From: Sideroxydans sp.
GTDB lineage: Bacteria; Pseudomonadota; Gammaproteobacteria; Burkholderiales; Gallionellaceae
DNA: 64,000 nucleotides
Assembly: GCA_028710605.1 (NCBI GenBank)
Contig: JAQTTU010000008.1
Coordinates: 1-64,000 of the forward strand
Direction of reading: 5' to 3'
The position numbers and the translations under genes were made by a program. Position 1 is the first letter of the stretch. Every line of letters starts with the position of its first letter. Shown piece by piece: positions 12,747 to 19,787 of this stretch. The notes below the pieces were generated by a model. The model saw nothing but the letters and a program-made list of their open reading frames with translations. It was not told the DNA's origin and searched no databases.

Positions 12747-14579
12747 GTGAAAATGCAGAACATATTTCCATCACTCTCTCAGGCAGGATGGTTGTCTCAA
12801 ATGGTGTTGGTTGCCAGTGTGCTGGCGGGGTGCGGCGGATCGATTCCTACGCCCGCATCAACAACCACAACGACCAGCGTAACCCTGCAAGGTCAACTGA
12901 CCGATGCCGTTACCGGCGACCCCATCGCAGGCGCGAAGATCGCCATCGGCGTGAGAAATGCCACCACGGATAGCAACGGGCATTATGAGTTGGGTAACTT
13001 TCCTGCCAACAGCAGCGGAGGTGTAGCGCGCGATTACCAAGCCACCATCACGTTGACTGCTGTCACCGCTCCCGTGAATATGACTAACGTAGCCACAACG
13101 CCGCGTTACCCGGACATGGTATTCAAAATGCCCGTGGCAGCAGCGACAACGACAGCATCAACCACTCACGATTTTACCGTCGGCAAACTGTCTGCTTCAA
13201 TTCAGGGAATCGTCGCAGACAGCGGGCTGTTAACGCTGGGTGGTGCAACTATCGAGCTTCAGGACAATACGGTCGGTATGGCTGGTAACGTCATTCGCAC
13301 CACCACCTCGGATGCAGTCACGGGCGCATATTCATTTGTCAATGTCGAGGCGGGCTTGAACTACAAACTGGTCGGACGAACCAGCGATGGCGCGATGCAG
13401 GGCAATGTGACTACGGCTACGTTGACGGATAACCAGACATTGTCGCTGGGGTTGGGCGGACAATCCGCTTTGCTGCTCAGCGGCACGGATACTTATTCTC
13501 CGCGCATCATCAAAGTCTCCCCCGAGAACAATGCAGATGTCGCGCCGGGGACAGTGGATGTTGTATTTACTTTCAATGAACCGATCAGGCAGAACGCTTA
13601 CAGCGTACCGAATCCATCCGTTCTGGATAATATCTATCACGACATCAACGTCTCTTTTGGCGGCAAGAAAGCCGCCGGAAACTTTGTTCACACGCTGTCG
13701 TGGAATGCGACCTTCGATCAACTGACCGTTACACTTCCAGACACGGGCGTGTCATCGAAATTCACGGTTGACCTGACACTGTTATCGCCAACCAGTGCCA
13801 CCGTGCTTGGCAAACTAAAAGATAACGCAGGAAATGCTCTTGAAAATAGTCCCGTATTAACTTTGGGTCATTTACTGTCCTTTACTACAAACGGCGGGAT
13901 TGCTGCGGTGGCTCCAGTTATTCTGAGCCCGAATGCGCCGGGCTTGGACAGGAATGCGGCGAGCGTCACGCTGGATTGGCAACCCGCAACAGGCGCAACC
14001 AAGGGATACAACATTTACCGGTCTGCCAGAAATAGCCTCGTCACAGGATATATCGAACCGTTTGTTTTGCTCGCAGGACCAGTGATAACTTCGACTTACA
14101 CCGATACCTTCGCACTATCGGGCTTCAATTTATTACCTTCCCCCGAAGTCGCGCAAAGCTATATGTATCGCGTTACCTCGATTAACTCCGATCTGCTCGA
14201 ATCAGCGCCCAGCAACGAGATTCTCATCAAAGACGCTGTCCAGCCCACGGCGGTGGGAACGGCAGGGATATGCGTCGCACCGGGCGGCAACAGCCTCACC
14301 GCTATCACTACCCCAGTGACAGTTACAACCAACGGGCAGGTGCAATTCACCTTCAGCGAGCCGCTGGATGTGATTGCTGCTGAAACTGTCGGTAACTATA
14401 CGGGGACGAACATCAGCGCAGCCAAGCTGACTTCGCCTACGACAGTGGTGCTGGATTTCTCGGTGGCCATTACTTGCGTCAATACGAATACAGTGACTGT
14501 CGAGGTTGGGATAACGGATGTGGCGGGGAATGCGTTGGCGGGGACGGTGGCGCAACGGACGTTGACTTATTTACCGTAG
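12747..14579 (+). CDS. Lipoprotein with carboxypeptidase-regulatory, Ig-like and fibronectin-like modules
   Basis: I choose the GTG at 12747 because GAAGGAGC lies just upstream and it gives a clean lipoprotein signal peptide with lipobox LAGC (Cys about residue 29); a longer in-frame ATG at 12696 has no such support. After the lipid anchor comes a carboxypeptidase-regulatory-like fold (LTDAVTGDPIAGAKIAIG, then DSNGHYELGNF), a bacterial Ig-like module with FTFNEPI, a fibronectin III-like segment with LDWQPATGATKGYNIYRS, and a second Ig-like module with FTFSEPLD. No catalytic motif is seen. The position 64 bp after the barrel gene and the modular build suggest a surface-anchored structural or adhesive protein of the same secretion cluster. 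The function is inferred from layout only. Confidence 0.75.
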   Translation: MKMQNIFPSLSQAGWLSQMVLVASVLAGCGGSIPTPASTTTTTSVTLQGQLTDAVTGDPIAGAKIAIGVRNATTDSNGHYELGNFPANSSGGVARDYQATITLTAVTAPVNMTNVATTPRYPDMVFKMPVAAATTTASTTHDFTVGKLSASIQGIVADSGLLTLGGATIELQDNTVGMAGNVIRTTTSDAVTGAYSFVNVEAGLNYKLVGRTSDGAMQGNVTTATLTDNQTLSLGLGGQSALLLSGTDTYSPRIIKVSPENNADVAPGTVDVVFTFNEPIRQNAYSVPNPSVLDNIYHDINVSFGGKKAAGNFVHTLSWNATFDQLTVTLPDTGVSSKFTVDLTLLSPTSATVLGKLKDNAGNALENSPVLTLGHLLSFTTNGGIAAVAPVILSPNAPGLDRNAASVTLDWQPATGATKGYNIYRSARNSLVTGYIEPFVLLAGPVITSTYTDTFALSGFNLLPSPEVAQSYMYRVTSINSDLLESAPSNEILIKDAVQPTAVGTAGICVAPGGNSLTAITTPVTVTTNGQVQFTFSEPLDVIAAETVGNYTGTNISAAKLTSPTTVVLDFSVAITCVNTNTVTVEVGITDVAGNALAGTVAQRTLTYLP

Positions 14580-14701
14580 GGGAATGCGGGTTTTTGATCG
14601 AGCCAGTGGTTGGGTGGACGGTGTGATCCGTACTTCTGGTGCTGTGATAGGGTGGCTGGGCGGCTTCGCCTCTCACTTGATCTAGTTTTGCTCTTTCATT
14701 T

Positions 14702-14737
14702 TTTCCCTAGAAAAAGTAGTATCTTTTTCTAGGGAAA
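14702..14737. promoter_or_regulatory. 15-bp perfect inverted repeat at the abiE promoter (putative operator)
   Basis: Arms at 14702-14716 and 14723-14737 are perfectly complementary around a 6-base loop; the right arm is CTTTTTCTAGGGAAA. It touches the first candidate start codon of the antitoxin gene. AbiEi proteins are known to repress their own operon by binding inverted repeats, so this is the likely operator. Confidence 0.7.
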
Positions 14738-15363
14738 TGGATGGATCTATAAATATGCAATCCTTTAATAAGAAAACGATTTCAAGGATATATGGACGCG
14801 GCAGGGGTTGGGCATTTTCGTCGAATGATTTTGTCGAGGATTTTAGCCGTAGCCAGATCGATTATGCCCTGTCTGAGCTATGTCGTGAGGGCAAGATACG
14901 CCGCGTATGCCGTGGCATTTACGACTACCCGAAATTCAGCGAATTGTTGCAGCAGGAGCTAAGCCCGGACTTCGACCAAGTGGCGCAGGCGTTTGCGCGC
15001 AAGTTCAATTGGCGCATCCAGCCGTCGGGCGATGCGGCGCTGAATCTGTTGGGGCTTTCGACACAAGTGCCCGGTCGGCTGGTGTATCTCTCAGACGGGC
15101 CGAACCGCCAGTACGACATCGGCAATTCCACGCTTGAATTCAAGAAGTCGGCGTTGAAGGATGTCGGCCTCAAATACCGCGAGAGCGGGCTGGTCGTGCA
15201 AGCGTTGAAGGCGCTTGGGCAGGAGAGGGTGGATGAGGCTGTGATCGCCACGCTGCGCAAGCAACTGGATGAAACGGCATGCAAGCGGGTGCTGAAAGAT
15301 ACGGTGACGGCGACCGGTTGGGTATATGAGGTGATCAAGCGGGTTTGCGGGGAGCGCGGCTGA
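14737..15363 (+). CDS. abiEi: AbiEi-like antitoxin / DUF6088-type regulator
   Basis: The 208-residue protein starts with a winged-helix-like region (FSRSQIDYALSELCREGKIR followed by RVCRGIYDYP) typical of DUF6088/AbiEi antitoxins, then a C-terminal domain containing GRLVYLSDGPNRQYDIGNST. By family it neutralises the AbiEii nucleotidyltransferase toxin and represses its own promoter. The gene overlaps the next start in an ATGA junction, the usual coupled order. The start could be ATG 14737 or ATG 14755; the palindrome running into 14737 slightly favours 14755. The pair sits between a secreted-protein cluster and a tRNA fragment, a common place for defence cargo. Confidence 0.85.
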   Translation: MDGSINMQSFNKKTISRIYGRGRGWAFSSNDFVEDFSRSQIDYALSELCREGKIRRVCRGIYDYPKFSELLQQELSPDFDQVAQAFARKFNWRIQPSGDAALNLLGLSTQVPGRLVYLSDGPNRQYDIGNSTLEFKKSALKDVGLKYRESGLVVQALKALGQERVDEAVIATLRKQLDETACKRVLKDTVTATGWVYEVIKRVCGERG

Positions 15364-16379
15364 TGGAGTCGGTCGCCCGCCTGTCATCCGCAGAACGCCG
15401 CGAACTGTTTGCCGAAACAGCCGCACGCAAGGGCATGACACCCGCCATCGTGGAGAAAGATTTCTGGGTGTGCTGGACGCTGGGCAGGTTGTTCGCGCAT
15501 CCTGATCTGTCGCGCTTGCTGATGTTCAAGGGTGGCACGAGTTTGTCCAAGGTGTTCAATCTGATCGAGCGCTTCTCCGAAGACATTGATCTGATCCTGG
15601 ATTGGCGCGTGGTGATTGGCGAAGATAATCCGCTGGCAGATCGTTCCGCCACCAAGCAGGAGGTACTGAATAAAACCATTGATGCCAAGGCGGTGGATTA
15701 CATCGGGGGCGAATTGCAGGCGATGATTGCACAGGCGGTTGATCCGATATGTCGCTGTGTCGTGGATGCCGATGATCTGCATGCGTTGAATGTCCAATAT
15801 CCGGCTGCTTTCTCTGATGTGTACCTGCGACCGGAAGTGCGCCTTGAAATCGGGCCGCTCGCCGCTTGGGTGCCGTTTGATCGTTATTCAATCATGCCTT
15901 ATGCCGCCGAGGCGTTTCCGCAGCTTTTCAAGCAAGCGGATTGCGCAGTACAGGCCATACGCGCCGAGCGCACGTTTTGGGAGAAAGCGACGATTTTGCA
16001 CCACGAAGCCAATCGCCCGGAAAGCAGTCCGCAGCCGTTGCGTTATTCGCGCCACTACTACGACCTGGCAATGATGGCGGCTGCACCGGTGAAAGAGGCA
16101 GCACTGGCAGACCTCGCATTGCTGGAAGATGTGGTTGCGTTCAAGCAGCGATTCTATCGGCGGCCATGGGCGCATTACGAAGAGGCAAAGCCGGGAACGT
16201 TCAGGCTGATGCCTGCGGGGTATGTCTTGGCGACGGTCGAAAAAGATTATGTGCAGATGCGCAACATGATCTTCGGCCACTATCCAGACTTCGGCGAGAT
16301 CATGGATACGTTGCGGGCGTTGGAGGCAGAGATTAATGCGCTTCCTAAGCAGGGCGTAGCAAATTGGACAGCAAAATAA
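15363..16379 (+). CDS. abiEii: AbiEii/AbiGii-family nucleotidyltransferase toxin
   Basis: I start this gene at ATG 15363, inside the TGA of the antitoxin gene. The 338-residue product shows the toxin hallmarks: FVxxWTLGRLF-like N-terminus with EKDFWVCWTLGRLFAHPD, the nucleotidyltransferase motif LMFKGGTSLSKVFNLIERFS followed by EDIDLILDW, and later ERTFWEKATILHHEANRP. In this family the G-T/S and D-x-D residues (here GGTSLSK and DIDL) bind nucleotide and metal, and the enzyme transfers nucleotides to a tRNA or other target to arrest growth. All these residues are present, so the toxin looks intact. Phage exclusion is the usual role of AbiE systems. Confidence 0.92.
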   Translation: MESVARLSSAERRELFAETAARKGMTPAIVEKDFWVCWTLGRLFAHPDLSRLLMFKGGTSLSKVFNLIERFSEDIDLILDWRVVIGEDNPLADRSATKQEVLNKTIDAKAVDYIGGELQAMIAQAVDPICRCVVDADDLHALNVQYPAAFSDVYLRPEVRLEIGPLAAWVPFDRYSIMPYAAEAFPQLFKQADCAVQAIRAERTFWEKATILHHEANRPESSPQPLRYSRHYYDLAMMAAAPVKEAALADLALLEDVVAFKQRFYRRPWAHYEEAKPGTFRLMPAGYVLATVEKDYVQMRNMIFGHYPDFGEIMDTLRALEAEINALPKQGVANWTAK

Positions 16380-16518
16380 AAAGCCATCTTCAGTTGGGTT
16401 TTGTTTTGCGTGACTTTTGCGTGACTGTTACCGCACTCATCGGCATTTATAAGCAGATTGAGCGGATTAGCTTAATGGTAAGTATTTGATATTAAATGGT
16501 GTGTAAATCAATGTTGCA
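16380..16518. other. Intergenic stretch before the tRNA fragment
   Basis: No gene is supported. The segment around 16463-16490 resembles a tRNA D-arm (TAGCTTAATGGTAAG), but it does not pair with the acceptor 3' strand at 16555-16561, so it does not complete a tRNA. It may be element-derived sequence or chance. Confidence 0.4.
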
Positions 16519-16565
16519 GGCTACGAACCAAGGGGTCAGGAGTTCGAATCTCTTCCGGCGCACCA
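16519..16565 (+). pseudogene. 3' fragment of tRNA-Arg(ACG), probable attachment-site remnant
   Basis: The 47 bases run from the anticodon loop (CTACGAA, anticodon ACG) through the 3' anticodon strand, the variable loop, a complete T-arm (stem AGGAG/CTCTT around TTCGAAT), the acceptor 3' strand CCGGCGC, the discriminator A and an encoded CCA. The 5' half is missing: the anticodon stem does not pair upstream, and no GCGCCGG acceptor strand is found. Tyrosine-recombinase elements leave exactly this 3' piece when they integrate into a tRNA gene. Confidence 0.8.
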
Positions 16566-16570
16566 ACAAC

Positions 16571-16599
16571 AAAAGGCTTCCAGCGATGGAAGCCTTTTT
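16571..16599 (+). terminator. Rho-independent terminator after the tRNA-Arg fragment
   Basis: A perfect 12-bp stem (AAAAGGCTTCCA with TGGAAGCCTTTT) around the loop GCGA, ending in a T run. It is probably the native terminator of the tRNA gene. Confidence 0.85.
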
Positions 16600-16824
16600 C
16601 AATTTGTCGTTTCAATTCCTAAAATCGGATTATTCCTGCCTGAACTGCCGCAAACCATCCTTGCAGTTTTTGGAAAATTTGCTTATCTCCATTTCAATTA
16701 AAAAGCTGGTAGCATCAAGCCTGAATGTCAGTTTGCGAAAAATACTGAGAGAAGCTGGTTCTTTATGTTGCGCACTGCCTTTTTATCGTTGGCGCGATGC
16801 GCCGCAAAATCAGGGGGCAGAGGT

Positions 16825-17343
16825 ATGGACGCTGTTGTAGAAAAACTGGAAGCGGTATTCAACGACATTGCGCAGACGCGCATGGCGGGTCTGCCGATAT
16901 GCAATCCGGCGTTGCGCGTGCAGGTGGTGGGCTTGCGCGAATGGCAGGGGCGCAAGGTGGGGGTGCTGGTTACGCCGTGGACTATCGGTATGGTGTTGCT
17001 GGAGGGCGAAAATGCGCTGCTCAAGGCGATGCAGCCGGAAGAAAAAATGGTCTGGGAATTTCCTTCCGGCAAATATGAATTCATGGGGCTGAATGAGGCG
17101 GCATTGGGCACATGCCAGATATGTTCGCTGATTTCGCCAGTCACCAATATCGCATCGCAAGAAGATGCGGTGAATGTTGCCAAGCAGGTCATGGCGGCAT
17201 TGTTCGTGCTTAAGCCGACGGAGCCGAAACAAAATATCGAACACGAAGCCATGTTGAAAAACGCGCAACCCATGCTCCAATCCGCTGTAAAAAAACCGCT
17301 GTCGCGGCGCGACTTTTTGCGCGGCGCTTTTCTGGAGAAATAG
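16825..17343 (+). CDS. hybE: [NiFe]-hydrogenase assembly chaperone, HybE/HupJ family
   Basis: I start at ATG 16825, after a purine-rich stretch. The 172-residue protein carries family signatures: MAGLPICNPALRVQVVGL, GVLVTPWTIGMVLLEG, WEFPSGKYEFMG and LGTCQICSLISP. HybE-type chaperones bind hydrogenase precursors and help quality control before Tat export. The C-terminus ends with SRRDFLRGAF, which looks like a twin-arginine signal motif although it is at the wrong end of the protein; this feature occurs in relatives and may mimic the small-subunit Tat signal (inference). It opens the hydrogenase accessory operon here. The structural genes that normally precede it are absent. Confidence 0.88.
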   Translation: MDAVVEKLEAVFNDIAQTRMAGLPICNPALRVQVVGLREWQGRKVGVLVTPWTIGMVLLEGENALLKAMQPEEKMVWEFPSGKYEFMGLNEAALGTCQICSLISPVTNIASQEDAVNVAKQVMAALFVLKPTEPKQNIEHEAMLKNAQPMLQSAVKKPLSRRDFLRGAFLEK

Positions 17344-17344
17344 C

Positions 17345-18406
17345 TTGGCGGATGTCGGCAAGTTAACCCTGATTGTGATGTGGGATGGCGCTGCGGTCAG
17401 CGGAACGGAGATTCGTTCGACGCGTCCGATGGCGGCACAAGTGTTGCGTGGCAAAACACCGGAGCAGGTGTTGCGCATCGTGCCTATGCTGTTCAGCGTG
17501 TGCGGGCGGGCGCAAAGCGCGGCGGCCAAAGCGGCACTGCATGCCGCACAACATTCTGCTTATGAGATTGCCTCGACCGAACGCTTGATCGCGGGCGAGG
17601 CGATGCAGGAACATCTGTGGCGCTTGCTGCTCGACTGGCCGAAGTTGCTGGGGCTGGCGCAGCAGGAGAAATTATTCGCCGGATGGTTTGCGCTGTTGCG
17701 CAAGATTGCTGCGGGCGAGATCGGCATGGATGTTTTTCTGCACGAGTTTGAGCGCGATGGTTTGGGCATGTCGCTGGCGGGGTGGAGCGGCATCAATAGT
17801 TCGAGTGCATTGCAGAGCTGGTGGCGCGAGTCGGAAAGTTCTGTGGCGCAAGTGCTGGCCAAGCTGGACGAATTGAAATGCGACGGTCAATGTGATGTCG
17901 GATTGCTGCCCGCATGGTCGGTGGCGGAAGCGCTACAGGCCTGCGCCGGAAAATGGGATGCAAACTTTGCGGCGCGCCCTGATTGGCGGGGCGTTGCGGC
18001 GGAAACCGGGGCGCGGACTTATTACGCCGATAGCCCGTTGTTGCGCGATGTGCCGTCGAAAGTCTTGGCGCGCGTGCTGGCCAGAATCATGGATGTGGTC
18101 GAGATGGCCAGCGGCAATGCCGCACCGCGACTGGATGTGACAAGTCCGGCAGCGGGAGAGGGCATCGCCGTGGTGCGCACCGCACGCGGTTTGCTGATGC
18201 ATCATGTGCGCCTCGTGGCGGACAAGGTGGCGGACTATACGATAGTCGCGCCGACGGAATGGAACTTCCATCCTGATGGCGCATTCGCGCAGGATTTGCG
18301 CGGCTTGCAAGTGCAGGACGCGAAGCGTTTGTTGCAGTTGGCGCAGATCGAAGCCTTGTCGCTCGATCCCTGCGTGGAATATGAAATTGAGGTGCGTCAT
18401 GCATGA
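17345..18406 (+). CDS. hupK: Hydrogenase large-subunit-like accessory protein, HupK/HoxV family
   Basis: The 353-residue protein resembles a degenerate [NiFe] large subunit: QVLRGKTPEQVLRIVPMLFS followed by VCGRAQSAA replaces the RxCGxC motif, IVAPTEWNFHPDGAFAQDLR matches large subunits, and the C-terminus ends DPCVEYEIEV in place of DPCxxCxxH. With only one cysteine left at each site it cannot hold the NiFe centre. By family it acts as a scaffold when Fe(CN)2CO is loaded. The start is TTG 17345, one base past the hybE stop, and the end overlaps hypA, so the genes form one transcription unit. Confidence 0.88.
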   Translation: MADVGKLTLIVMWDGAAVSGTEIRSTRPMAAQVLRGKTPEQVLRIVPMLFSVCGRAQSAAAKAALHAAQHSAYEIASTERLIAGEAMQEHLWRLLLDWPKLLGLAQQEKLFAGWFALLRKIAAGEIGMDVFLHEFERDGLGMSLAGWSGINSSSALQSWWRESESSVAQVLAKLDELKCDGQCDVGLLPAWSVAEALQACAGKWDANFAARPDWRGVAAETGARTYYADSPLLRDVPSKVLARVLARIMDVVEMASGNAAPRLDVTSPAAGEGIAVVRTARGLLMHHVRLVADKVADYTIVAPTEWNFHPDGAFAQDLRGLQVQDAKRLLQLAQIEALSLDPCVEYEIEVRHA

Positions 18407-18740
18407 AATGTCGTTGGCGGAAGGAGTTCTTCAGATCATCGAGGATTCGGCGCGGACCCAGAATTTCAGCCGGGTAAAAACAGTGTGGCTGGAGATCGGC
18501 CAACTGGCCGGTGTGGAAAAAGAAGCGATGCGTTTTTGTTTCGAGGCGGTGGTGCGCGACAGCATTGCGCAGGATGCCAAGCTGGAGATCATCGAAACGC
18601 CGGGGCAGGCGTGGTGCATGCAGTGTTCCGACACCGTGCAGGTGCAAGCGCTGTATGATGAGTGCCCTAAATGCGGCGGTCACCAGTTGCAAGTGACAGG
18701 CGGTAACGAGATGCGAGTCAAAGAACTCGACGTGGAATAG
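18399..18740 (+). CDS. hypA: Hydrogenase nickel-insertion protein HypA
   Basis: The 113-residue protein begins [14 protein letters not shown], with the conserved nickel-binding His2, and carries two zinc-binding pairs, CMQC and CPKC. HypA delivers Ni2+ to the large-subunit precursor together with HypB. The ATG at 18399 overlaps the end of hupK by 8 bases, indicating translational coupling. Confidence 0.97.
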   Translation: MHEMSLAEGVLQIIEDSARTQNFSRVKTVWLEIGQLAGVEKEAMRFCFEAVVRDSIAQDAKLEIIETPGQAWCMQCSDTVQVQALYDECPKCGGHQLQVTGGNEMRVKELDVE

Positions 18741-18750
18741 GAGGCAGGTG

Positions 18751-19632
18751 ATGTGTACGACATGCGGGTGCGGTTCAGGTCAAACGCTTATCGGAGGGCA
18801 CGCGCTCAAGCCGTCGCGCAAACCCGGCGAGCAGATGCAATATCGGGTGCACGAAAATATTCCGGCTCATACGCATGAGCACGACCATGCACACAGCCAC
18901 GACTCCATCGACTTCGGCACCGGCCCCGCAGGCGCACATGCACCCGGCATGAGCCAGGCGCGCATGGTGAAGATCGAGCGCGACATCCTTTCCAAGAACG
19001 ACAGCTATGCCAACGACAATCGCGGTTACCTCGCGGCGCATGGCATCTTTGCGCTGAACCTCGTCTCCAGCCCCGGCTCGGGCAAAACCACGCTGCTGAT
19101 CAAGACCATCGAGGCGCTGAACAACGCATTGAAACTGGCCGTGATCGAAGGCGACCAGCAGACCGACAACGATGCCGCACGAATCCGCGCCACCGGCGCA
19201 CCCGCGATACAAATCAACACCGGCAAGGGCTGCCACCTCGATGCCTTCATGGTGGGCAAAGCCATGCAGCAACTTGGCTTGCACGACAACAGTCTGCTGC
19301 TGATAGAGAACGTCGGCAATCTGGTGTGTCCCGCCAGCTTCGATCTGGGCGAAGCGCACAAAGTCGCCATCCTGTCGGTGACCGAAGGCGAAGACAAACC
19401 GCTCAAATATCCCGACATGTTCGCAGCTTCCGATCTCATGCTGCTCAACAAATGCGACCTGCTGCCGTACCTGACTTTTGATGCGGACCTGGCCGTAGCC
19501 AATGCCCGCCGCGTCAATCCGAATATCCAGGTGATACGCACCTCGGCTACCAGCGGCGAGGGTATGGATGAATGGTTGGCGTGGATCAAGGCGGGTTGCC
19601 AGAAAGCGGTGGCTGGACGAAACTCGATTTAA
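18751..19632 (+). CDS. hypB: Hydrogenase nickel-incorporation GTPase HypB
   Basis: I prefer the ATG at 18751, which gives the N-terminal high-affinity nickel motif [10 protein letters not shown]; an in-frame GTG lies one codon earlier. A histidine-rich stretch ([12 protein letters not shown]) follows at about residues 36-50, then the P-loop [30 protein letters not shown] and the guanine-specificity motif NKCD. The 293-residue GTPase powers nickel insertion and can store nickel. It is followed by a palindromic repeat before hypF. Confidence 0.97.
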   Translation: MCTTCGCGSGQTLIGGHALKPSRKPGEQMQYRVHENIPAHTHEHDHAHSHDSIDFGTGPAGAHAPGMSQARMVKIERDILSKNDSYANDNRGYLAAHGIFALNLVSSPGSGKTTLLIKTIEALNNALKLAVIEGDQQTDNDAARIRATGAPAIQINTGKGCHLDAFMVGKAMQQLGLHDNSLLLIENVGNLVCPASFDLGEAHKVAILSVTEGEDKPLKYPDMFAASDLMLLNKCDLLPYLTFDADLAVANARRVNPNIQVIRTSATSGEGMDEWLAWIKAGCQKAVAGRNSI

Positions 19633-19640
19633 GAATTTAT

Positions 19641-19757
19641 TCCCTCTCCCGCAGGCGGGAGAGGGCTAGGGTGAGGGGCGTTGAGTATTCGCCAAGTTTA
19701 GTTGCATCGCGCAGACCCTCATCCCCAACCCTTCTCCCGCCTGCGGGAGAAGGGAGT
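19641..19757. repeat. CCCGCAGGCGGG-type palindromic repeat (type H) between hypB and hypF
   Basis: Two inverted units, CCCTCTCCCGCAGGCGGGAG... and ...CCCGCCTGCGGGAGAAGGG, flank a 60-bp spacer. The same element is at 44433-44550 with a closely similar spacer. Half-copies lie in hoxB and in the FAD oxidoreductase, and copies interrupted by another repeat lie near 40950 and 41430. Confidence 0.85.
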
Positions 19758-19787
19758 CAACGAAAGAAGCTGAACTGACTTTCATAA

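Noticed and set aside
16463-16518. A complete tRNA ending at 16565
   Set aside because: The D-arm-like sequence does not provide a matching acceptor strand or anticodon stem, and the spacing is about 25 bases too long.
16496-16840. A 114-codon plus-strand frame over the tRNA fragment
   Set aside because: It crosses the tRNA fragment and its terminator, has no ribosome site or motif, and overlaps the start of hybE.
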